Source of the DNA: Stenotrophomonas indicatrix
Lineage (GTDB): Bacteria > Pseudomonadota > Gammaproteobacteria > Xanthomonadales > Xanthomonadaceae
Reading direction: 5' to 3'
DNA: 64,000 nucleotides
NCBI GenBank assembly: GCA_041545745.1
Contig: CP168152.1
Location: forward strand, 3,284,001 to 3,348,000
The first letter of the stretch is position 1; the number at the start of each line of letters is the position of its first letter. The notes beneath the pieces were generated by a model. It searched no databases, was not told where the DNA came from, and saw only the letters and a program-made list of their open reading frames with translations. Shown here in pieces: positions 58,435 through 64,000 of this stretch. The translations under genes and the position numbers were made by a program.

Positions 58435-59610
58435 ATGTCCAACATCGTCATCGCCGCCGCCAAGCGCACCGCCATCGGCTCCTTCCTCGGCCAGTTCAAC
58501 GGCGTTCCGACCCCGACCCTCGGCGCGGCCGCCATCGCCGCCGCGCTGGATCAGTCGGGCGTTCCTGCCAGCGACGTCTCCGAAGTCCTGATGGGCTGCG
58601 TGCTGCCGGCCAATCTCGGCCAGGCCCCTGCCCGCCAGGCAGCGATCGCCGCCGGTATCCCGCTGTCGGTCGGCGCGACCACCCTCAACAAGGTCTGCGG
58701 TTCGGGGATGAAGGCCATCATGCTCGGCCATGACCTGATCAAGGCCGGTTCGGCCAAGGTCGTGGTCGCCGGCGGCATGGAATCGATGTCCAACGCCCCG
58801 CACCTGCTGCCCAATTCGCGCACCGGCAACCGTTTCGGCAACTTCCAGGCCGTGGACCACATGGCCCACGACGGCCTGGTCAACGCCTATGACGGCAAGG
58901 CCATGGGCGAGTTCGCCGAATGCGCCGTGGACAAGTACCAGTTCACCCGCGAAGAGCAGGATGCTTACTCCATCGAATCGGTCAGGCGCGCACAGGCGGC
59001 CCAGGCCAACGGCGCCTTCGCCGACGAAATCGTTGCGGTGAAGGTCGCCACCCGCAAGGGTGAAGTCGAGATCGCCAGCGACGAACAGCCCGGCCGTTCG
59101 GACATCGCCAAGATCCCGACCCTGCGCCCGGCCTTCAAGAAGGACGGCAGCGTGACCGCCGCCAGTTCCTCCAGCATTTCCGATGGCGCCGCCGCCGTGG
59201 TCCTGCTGACCGAAGAAGATGCTGCCGCACGCGGCCTGCAGCCGCTGGCGCGCATCGTCGGCCATGCCACCCATTCGCAGGAACCGGAGTGGTTCACCAC
59301 CGCCCCGATCGGCGCGATCCACACCCTGCTGGAGAAGACCGGCTGGTCGCTGGACCAGATCGATCTGTTCGAAATCAACGAGGCCTTTGCCGTGGTGGCG
59401 ATGGCCCCGATGCGCGAACTGGGCATCCCGCACGACAAGCTCAACGTGAATGGCGGTGCCTGCGCGCTGGGCCATCCCATCGGTGCCTCCGGCGCACGCC
59501 TGGTGGTCACCTTGGTCAACGCATTGCGCACGCGCGGCGGCAAGCGCGGCATTGCCACCCTGTGCATCGGCGGCGGCGAAGCGACGGCTATCGCCATCGA
59601 GTTGATCTGA
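58435..59610 (+). CDS. Acetyl-CoA C-acetyltransferase (thiolase)
   Basis: 391 residues. Nucleophile Cys88 in LNKVCGSGMKA, His in NEAFAV, GGACALGHPIGASGAR with His, and the second Cys in CIGGGEA are all present. It condenses two acetyl-CoA to acetoacetyl-CoA or runs beta-oxidation in reverse. The ATG before MSNIVIAAAKRT is chosen. Divergent from the protease; 181 bp between them. Confidence 0.95.
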   Translation: MSNIVIAAAKRTAIGSFLGQFNGVPTPTLGAAAIAAALDQSGVPASDVSEVLMGCVLPANLGQAPARQAAIAAGIPLSVGATTLNKVCGSGMKAIMLGHDLIKAGSAKVVVAGGMESMSNAPHLLPNSRTGNRFGNFQAVDHMAHDGLVNAYDGKAMGEFAECAVDKYQFTREEQDAYSIESVRRAQAAQANGAFADEIVAVKVATRKGEVEIASDEQPGRSDIAKIPTLRPAFKKDGSVTAASSSSISDGAAAVVLLTEEDAAARGLQPLARIVGHATHSQEPEWFTTAPIGAIHTLLEKTGWSLDQIDLFEINEAFAVVAMAPMRELGIPHDKLNVNGGACALGHPIGASGARLVVTLVNALRTRGGKRGIATLCIGGGEATAIAIELI

Positions 59611-59652
59611 AAGGGTTTAACGTCTATTTCGCAAAAATGAATGCGGGATCGC

Positions 59653-59682
59653 TTGACACCCAATCTTGGCTTGTCATCATGT
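59653..59682 (+). promoter_or_regulatory. Candidate promoter for the alanine-rich lipoprotein gene
   Basis: TTGACA at 59653-59658 in an AT-richer stretch downstream of the thiolase, with a weak ATCATG at 17-bp spacing. Only the -35 box is convincing. Confidence 0.3.
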
Positions 59683-59734
59683 TGTCGGCGCGCAGCATGC
59701 GCGTTGCCTAATTCTAACGACGAGGATTTACACA

Positions 59735-60076
59735 ATGAGCATCAACAAGCTGCTGGTCGCGATGTCCCTGGCTCTGGCCCTGGCCGCCTGCTCGAAGCAG
59801 GAAGCTGCCCAGGACGCCGCTGCTTCGGCCAACCAGGCCGCCACCGAAGCCCAGGCTGCTGCCGACCAGGCCGCCGCTGCTGGCGCCCAGACCGCCGACG
59901 CTGCCCAGCAGGCCGCTGACACCGCCGCCACCGCTGCTGACGCTTCGGTTGACGCCGCTGCCCAGGCTGCTGGCGCTGCCACCGACGCTGCTGCCGGCGC
60001 TGCTGCCGACGCTGCCAAGGCTGCTGAAGGCACCGCCGAGAAGGCCAAGGACACTGCTGAAGAAGCCAAGAAGTAA
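59735..60076 (+). CDS. Alanine-rich lipoprotein 1
   Basis: 113 residues. Lipoprotein signal MSINKLLVAMSLALALAAC, then a highly Ala-rich, Asp/Glu/Lys-spaced helical rod (AAQDAAASANQAATEAQAAAD...) with heptad-like spacing, ending KAKDTAEEAKK. It looks like an elongated outer-membrane-anchored coiled coil, Lpp-like in idea. Function unknown. A paralogue follows 150 bp downstream. A UUCG-loop terminator closes the gene. Confidence 0.85.
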   Translation: MSINKLLVAMSLALALAACSKQEAAQDAAASANQAATEAQAAADQAAAAGAQTADAAQQAADTAATAADASVDAAAQAAGAATDAAAGAAADAAKAAEGTAEKAKDTAEEAKK

Positions 60077-60104
60077 TAACTTCTTTCTTCAAGCTGTTCT
60101 GAAG

Positions 60105-60135
60105 AAGCCGCTGGTTCGCCAGCGGCTTTTTCTTT
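60105..60135 (+). terminator. Rho-independent terminator with TTCG loop
   Basis: AAGCCGCTGG-TTCG-CCAGCGGCTT (60105-60128), then TTTCTTT. A very stable UUCG tetraloop stem. Confidence 0.95.
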
Positions 60136-60225
60136 GCGCGCAGTTCTGTGCGCAGGTCACCACCACGTCTTCACAACGGTATGAATAGGCTGGCGTCCCC
60201 ATCCATTGCAGTACCGGAGACCGCC

Positions 60226-60636
60226 ATGAAGATTCGCCCGCTGACCATCCCCCTGCTGGCCGCCTCCCTGCTGCTCGCACTGGCTGCCTGCAAGGGCCCG
60301 GAAGCCGAACAGGCCAAGCAGGACGCCGCGCAGGCCGCCGACAGCGCCGGTGCCGCCGCACGCGATGCCGTCGACAAGGCCGCCGCAGCCACCCGTGACG
60401 CCGCCGACAAGACCGCCGCCGCCTCCGAGCAGGCAGCCGCCGACACCCAGCAGGCGCTGGACAGCGCCGCCGCCGCCACCGCCAACGCGGCCGACAAGGC
60501 CAAGGTCGCAGCGACCGATGCTGCCGCCCACGCCAGCGACGCCACCGCCGATGCCGCGCAGAAGGTTGCCGACAAGGCTCGCGATGTGGCCGACGACGCC
60601 AAGACCACTGCCGCCAAGGAAGAAGCCAAGCACTAA
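60226..60636 (+). CDS. Alanine-rich lipoprotein 2 (paralogue)
   Basis: 136 residues. Lipobox LAAC in MKIRPLTIPLLAASLLLALAAC, followed by a helical repeat of about 11-residue units (AARDAVDKAAAATRDAADKTAAASEQ...), Ala/Asp/Lys-rich. Same design as the upstream lipoprotein, longer by about 23 residues. Probably a cell-wall or outer-membrane spacer coiled coil; unknown. Its high-GC codon use keeps several other frames open; these are shadows. Confidence 0.83.
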   Translation: MKIRPLTIPLLAASLLLALAACKGPEAEQAKQDAAQAADSAGAAARDAVDKAAAATRDAADKTAAASEQAAADTQQALDSAAAATANAADKAKVAATDAAAHASDATADAAQKVADKARDVADDAKTTAAKEEAKH

Positions 60637-60648
60637 GGCCTTCGCGTT

Positions 60649-60700
60649 CGCCGGGCATGGCCCGGCGCTACCGGATAAGCCGAGCCCGTGCTCGGCTCTA
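60649..60700 (-). repeat. SMAG-type pair
   Basis: On the minus strand: TAGAGCCGAGC-ACG-GGCTCGGC at 60680-60700, then GGTAGCGCCGGGCCATGCCCGGCG at 60649-60672. Two adjacent GTAG/TAGAG-headed palindromes just before a terminator-like stem. Confidence 0.8.
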
Positions 60701-60704
60701 GAGG

Positions 60705-60738
60705 AAAAGCCGCGGCATCGCCGCGGCTTTTCTGCTTT
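60705..60738 (+). terminator. Rho-independent terminator after lipoprotein 2
   Basis: AAAAGCCGCGGC-ATC-GCCGCGGCTTTT (12-bp stem), then CTGCTTTCTGCTTTCTGCTTTT, a pyrimidine-rich short repeat. Confidence 0.85.
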
Positions 60739-60800
60739 CTGCTTTCTGCTTTTCGCTTCTTCTGTTGATTCCGTGCTGGACGCGCACGGAAACCGTCCAA

Positions 60801-60904
60801 GGCCGCGCGGGTGGGCTGCGCAGGGGCGTAAGCGCCATGGATGGCGCGCCCGAGCCTACAGGGACGTATTCACGGCGCCCCCTGCGCAGCCCACCCGCGC
60901 GGCC
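60801..60904 (+). repeat. Long inverted-repeat element, copy D
   Basis: 104 bp. 26-bp arms 60801-60826 and 60879-60904 pair perfectly (begin GGCCGCGCGGGTGG); the 52-bp core starts CGTAAGCGCCATGGATGGCG and has AGCCTACAGGGACGTATTCA. Left flank ACGGAAACCGTCCAA resembles the other copies; the right flank does not. Confidence 0.88.
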
Positions 60905-60956
60905 CTGCCCATGCTCCTGCAGCGCCCACCACGAGGGGCTCCGCCGTTGGCCGCCG

Positions 60957-62594
60957 CTACGGCAGCGCGCGCGCCAGCATCCCCGCCACGTCCACCCCGG
61001 CCGGCAGCGTGCCGAATGCCAACCCATGTTCGCCCTGCAGCCGGCTGCGGATGAATGCTTCTGCCATCGGACTGTGTGCACGCAGCAACAACGCCGCCTG
61101 CAGCAGCAATGCAGTTCGTTCGCAGAACACCCGCGCCTGTTCCTCCTCCGGTGCCGCCGCATCGCGCCACTGCTGCAGCGCCGCCGCATAGCGCACATCA
61201 CGGTCGGCCACCGCCTCCAGCTCACCGTGCAGTGTCGCCAGCACCTCCGGTTCGCGCGCCAGCGCGCGCAGCACATCCAGGCACTGGATGTTGCCGCTGC
61301 CCTCCCAGATCGAATTCAACGGTGCCTGCCGGTACAGGCGCGGCAACATCGATTCCTCCACGTAGCCGGCACCGCCCAGGCATTCCTGTGCTTCGTTGAC
61401 GAACGCAGGCGCACGCTTGCATATCCAGTACTTGCCCAATGCCGTGCCCAGCCGCGCAAATGCGGCCTCCGCCGGATCACTGCCGGCGTGATCGACCGCG
61501 CGCGCGATACGCATCGCCAGCACCGTGGCGGCTTCCGATTCCAGCGCCAGATCGGCCAGCACGTTGGCCATCAGCGGATGGTCCAGCAGCGGCTTGCCAA
61601 AGGTGCGCCGATGCCGTGCGTGGTGCAGCGCCTGCGCCAGCGCCATGCGCATTTCCGCCGCAGCGCCCAGCATGCAGTCCAGCCGGGTCATCATCACCAT
61701 GCCGATGATGGTGGCCACGCCGCGTCCTTCCTCGCCCACCCGCCAGGCCTGTGCACCACAGAACTCCACTTCGCTGGATGCGTTGGCCCAGTCGCCCAGC
61801 TTGTCCTTCAAGCGCATCAGGCGGAACGCATTGCGATCGCCGTCGGCCAGCCGCCGTGGCATCAACAAGCAGGTCAATCCGGCCGGCGCCTGCGCCAGTA
61901 CCAGAAAGCCATCGCACATCGGTGCGGAGAAGAACCACTTGTGCCCGATCAGTCGATAGCGCTCGCCATCGATGGGTTCGGCGCGGGTGGTGTTGGCGCG
62001 CACGTCCGAGCCACCCTGCTTCTCGGTCATGCCCATGCCCAGGGTGATGCCGGCCTTGTCGGCCACCGGCACATCACGCGGGTCGTATACCGGTGCGGCG
62101 GCCTTGCGCGACCACTCGGCCAGATGCGGCTGCCCGCGCAGCACGGCTACCGCGGCGTGGGTCATGGTCAACGGGCAGCTGGTGCCGGCCTCGGCCTGGT
62201 GGTGCAGGTAGCTCAGCGCAGCGCGCGCGACATGCGCGCCGGGCTGTGGCTCGTGCCAGGACAGCCCGGCAACGCCATGCTCCTTGGCCGTCTGCATCAA
62301 CTGGTGATACGACGGATGGAACTCCACGGTGTCGATGCGATGTCCCTGCGCATCATGGGTGCGCAGGCGCGGGCGATCGCGGTTGGCATCGAAGCCCAGC
62401 CGGTACAACGCGTCGCCAGCCAGCCCTCCATACACCGCCAGGCGGGGCGCGAACGCTGCCGCACCCTCGCGCTGCACGGCCTCCATCAGTGCGATGTCGT
62501 CGGTCCACAACTGGCGACCGGCGAACGGTGGCGGCTGGTTGAGCACCACGTGGGTTTCGTAGGGAGCGCTGCTGTTGAAGCTCGGTCCACTCAT
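60957..62594 (-). CDS. AidB-like acyl-CoA dehydrogenase
   Basis: 545 residues (E. coli AidB 541). Typical segments: GLAGDALYRLGFDANRDRPRL, GMGMTEKQGGSDVRANTT, KWFFSAPMCDGFLVLAQAP, ECLGGAGYVEESMLPRLYRQAPLNSIWEGSGNIQCLDVLRAL. AidB is a FAD-containing, DNA-binding protein induced by alkylation. The catalytic Glu region is like other acyl-CoA dehydrogenases. Start at MSGPSFNSSAPYE; a 7-residue extension is possible. Divergent from the DNA exonuclease gene with a 114-bp gap. Confidence 0.9.
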   Translation of the reverse strand: MSGPSFNSSAPYETHVVLNQPPPFAGRQLWTDDIALMEAVQREGAAAFAPRLAVYGGLAGDALYRLGFDANRDRPRLRTHDAQGHRIDTVEFHPSYHQLMQTAKEHGVAGLSWHEPQPGAHVARAALSYLHHQAEAGTSCPLTMTHAAVAVLRGQPHLAEWSRKAAAPVYDPRDVPVADKAGITLGMGMTEKQGGSDVRANTTRAEPIDGERYRLIGHKWFFSAPMCDGFLVLAQAPAGLTCLLMPRRLADGDRNAFRLMRLKDKLGDWANASSEVEFCGAQAWRVGEEGRGVATIIGMVMMTRLDCMLGAAAEMRMALAQALHHARHRRTFGKPLLDHPLMANVLADLALESEAATVLAMRIARAVDHAGSDPAEAAFARLGTALGKYWICKRAPAFVNEAQECLGGAGYVEESMLPRLYRQAPLNSIWEGSGNIQCLDVLRALAREPEVLATLHGELEAVADRDVRYAAALQQWRDAAAPEEEQARVFCERTALLLQAALLLRAHSPMAEAFIRSRLQGEHGLAFGTLPAGVDVAGMLARALP

Positions 62595-62708
62595 CGGTTC
62601 CTTCCCCGCCGGCAAGAGGTGTGCGGCCCGATTGTGCCGTATCGTCCGGCAACCCCGCGTTCAGGCCGATTCTCGCCGCGTGCACGACCGGCGCGCCACA
62701 GTGATGGC

Positions 62709-63707
62709 ATGGCAGGCAATGACGATCTGGTGGTACTGCGGCCGGAAGGCCTGTACTGCGCGGCAGGCGATTTCCATATCGATCCCTGGCGGCCAGTACC
62801 GCGCGCGGTCATCACCCATGGCCATGGCGACCATGCGCGACCCGGCATGGGCGAATACCACTGCAGCACCGGCAGCGTGCCGATCCTGCACTGGCGCCTG
62901 GGCGATGTGCCGCTGCACGCGCATGCCGAGGGCGTGCCGTTCGCGCTGGGCCGGGTGCAGGTATCGCTGCATCCGGCCGGCCACGTGCTCGGCTCGTCGC
63001 AGGTACGCATCGACGACGGTGAGCAGGTCTGGGTGGCGTCGGGCGACTACAAGCGTCAGCCCGACCCCACCTGCGCCCCGTTCGAAGTGGTGCCCTGCGA
63101 TACCTTCATCACCGAAGCGACCTTTGCGCTGCCGATCTATCGCTGGCCCGATACACGCGCCGTGGCGGCAGAGATCGCCGCCTGGCGTCGCGAGTGCGCG
63201 CTGCGGGGGGAAGCGGCCGTGCTGCTCTGCTACGCGCTGGGCAAGGCGCAACGCGTGCTTGCCGAGCTGCGCGCGGTGGATGACCAGCCTGCGTGGCTGC
63301 ATGGCGCTATCGCCAACGGCGTCGCCGTCTATCGGCAGGCCGGCGTACCCATGCTCGAAACGCTCACGGTTGCCGAACAGGGACGTCAGGCCGATGCCGC
63401 AGGCCAGCTGATCCTGGCGCCGCCCTCGGCCGCCGGCACGCCCTGGCTGCGCCGGTTCGGTCGCCACCAGCTCGGTTTCGCCTCGGGCTGGATGCAGTTG
63501 CGCGGCAATCGTCGGCGCCGCAACGTCGACCGCGGCTTCGTGATCTCCGACCATGCCGATTGGCCGGCGCTGCTGCAGACCATCACGCAGACCGGCGCAC
63601 GGAGGATCATCGCCACCCACGGCAACACCGATGCGCTTATTCCGTATCTGCGCGAACGCGGCATTGCCGCCGAAGCCTTCCGCACCGATTTCGGAGGCGA
63701 GGAATGA
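62709..63707 (+). CDS. Ligase-associated MBL-fold DNA exonuclease
   Basis: 332 residues. Metallo-beta-lactamase motif THGHGDHARPG (His37, His39, Asp41, His42), VSLHPAGHVLGSSQVRI, DYKRQPDPTCAPFE, and the later beta-CASP-like TEATFALPIYRWPD and SDHADWPALLQTI. This is the family encoded next to ATP-dependent DNA ligases and implicated in DNA end processing. The stop overlaps the ligase start (ATGA), so the two are coupled. Confidence 0.93.
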   Translation: MAGNDDLVVLRPEGLYCAAGDFHIDPWRPVPRAVITHGHGDHARPGMGEYHCSTGSVPILHWRLGDVPLHAHAEGVPFALGRVQVSLHPAGHVLGSSQVRIDDGEQVWVASGDYKRQPDPTCAPFEVVPCDTFITEATFALPIYRWPDTRAVAAEIAAWRRECALRGEAAVLLCYALGKAQRVLAELRAVDDQPAWLHGAIANGVAVYRQAGVPMLETLTVAEQGRQADAAGQLILAPPSAAGTPWLRRFGRHQLGFASGWMQLRGNRRRRNVDRGFVISDHADWPALLQTITQTGARRIIATHGNTDALIPYLRERGIAAEAFRTDFGGEE

Positions 63708-64000
63708 AGGCCTTCGCCGCGCTGTACCAGCGGCTGGATCGCAGCACGGCGACGCTGGACAAGCGCGCGGCGCTGATCGACTACTTCCAGCACGCACGTC
63801 CGCACGACGCAGCGTGGGCGCTGTACCTGCTCAGTGGTGGCAAGGTGGGCGGCGCGCGCCGCAAGATCGCAGGCAGTGGCGAACTGCGGGCGTGGATCGC
63901 CGAAGAATCCGGCCTGCCGCCATGGCTGGTCGAGGACAGCTACGCGCAGGTCGGCGACCTTGCGGAAACGCTCACGCTGCTGCTGGATGATCCTGCCAGC
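63704..64000 (+). CDS. ATP-dependent DNA ligase, N-terminal part (cut by window end)
   Basis: 99 residues visible (MKAFAALYQRLDRSTATLDKRAALIDYFQHARPHDAAWALYLLSGGK...), the N-terminal DNA-binding domain of bacterial ATP-dependent ligases (LigB/LigC-like type). The catalytic KxDG motif lies beyond the window. GGAGGCGAGG precedes the ATG, which overlaps the exonuclease stop. Function in DNA repair inferred from the pair. Confidence 0.85.
   Translation, partial: MKAFAALYQRLDRSTATLDKRAALIDYFQHARPHDAAWALYLLSGGKVGGARRKIAGSGELRAWIAEESGLPPWLVEDSYAQVGDLAETLTLLLDDPAS

Larger units (their letters stand above)
60637..60956. other. 320-bp intergenic region before AidB
   Basis: Between the lipoprotein 2 stop and the acyl-CoA dehydrogenase stop (convergent). 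It contains the SMAG pair, the terminator, a CTGCTTT-type microrepeat, and inverted-repeat copy D. No gene seen. Confidence 0.75.

Noticed and set aside
60157..60633. Glycine-rich minus-strand frame opposite lipoprotein 2
   Set aside because: GGxG composition is the mirror of Ala-codon runs in the plus-strand gene.
60765..62708. In-frame extension of the exonuclease ORF upstream of 62709
   Set aside because: Overlaps the AidB gene on the other strand and repeat copy D; family N-terminus begins at MAGNDDLVV.

Overview
The window is a 64 kb piece of a high-GC gammaproteobacterial chromosome, most likely Stenotrophomonas (S. maltophilia complex, Xanthomonadaceae). This rests on codon usage, the leuS-lptE-holA-nadD-rsfS-rlmH gene order, the mix of DUF families, and many GTAG-headed REP-like palindromes of the type described in S. 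maltophilia (SMAG). I see no phage, insertion sequence, CRISPR or plasmid module. Nearly all of the window is core or lineage-core chromosome, and the unusual material lies mainly in the intergenic repeats.

Layout. 1-5.7 kb (minus): Maf pyrophosphatase, RNase G and a YhdP/AsmA-like giant envelope protein, cut by the window edge. 5.86-12.0 kb (plus): a SIMPL-domain periplasmic protein, a TonB, a TonB-dependent receptor and an APC amino acid antiporter. 12.1-18.3 kb (minus): leuS, lptE, holA, nadD, rsfS, rlmH and tRNA-Asn in transcription order, a translation/ribosome/NAD/LPS housekeeping cluster. 18.4-24.8 kb: a DUF998 membrane protein, a CnoX-like thioredoxin-TPR protein, a LysM-FecR protein translationally coupled to a CHASE2-GGDEF diguanylate cyclase, a DUF4442 protein, and an exported protein whose signal peptide is frameshifted. 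24.8-31.2 kb: an exported protein of unknown function, DUF502 coupled to a queuosine-precursor transporter, a DUF885 peptidase-like protein, and a serine beta-lactamase-like hydrolase coupled to a VOC protein. 31.5-35.3 kb: DUF2147, metG, a HAD phosphatase and an orphan short RnfB. 35.3-40.8 kb: RidA, MprF and, convergent with MprF, an AcvB/VirJ-type protein, then small membrane and cysteine-cluster genes. 40.8-47.8 kb: HD hydrolase, transglutaminase-TPR protein, YjdM-like zinc protein, YegD-like Hsp70, YkgJ-type protein, and an ECF sigma / putative anti-sigma / DUF4097 operon. 47.8-53.9 kb: MscS channel, DksA/TraR finger, DUF2058, YgjP metallopeptidase, a pseudouridine-synthase-fold protein lacking its catalytic Asp, a phospholipase D / cardiolipin synthase, and an HDOD protein. 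54-64 kb: leucine dehydrogenase, S8 autotransporter protease, thiolase, two alanine-rich lipoproteins, AidB-like acyl-CoA dehydrogenase, and divergently a ligase-associated exonuclease with the start of an ATP-dependent DNA ligase.

Most striking structure: four copies (31246, 48467, 48707, 60801) of a ~102-104 bp element. Each has a conserved 52-bp core inside 25-26 bp inverted arms. The arm sequences differ strongly between copies, yet the two arms of each copy remain complementary (three perfect, one with a single mismatch). An inner 7-bp hairpin also covaries. This argues for a structured, dispersed DNA/RNA element.
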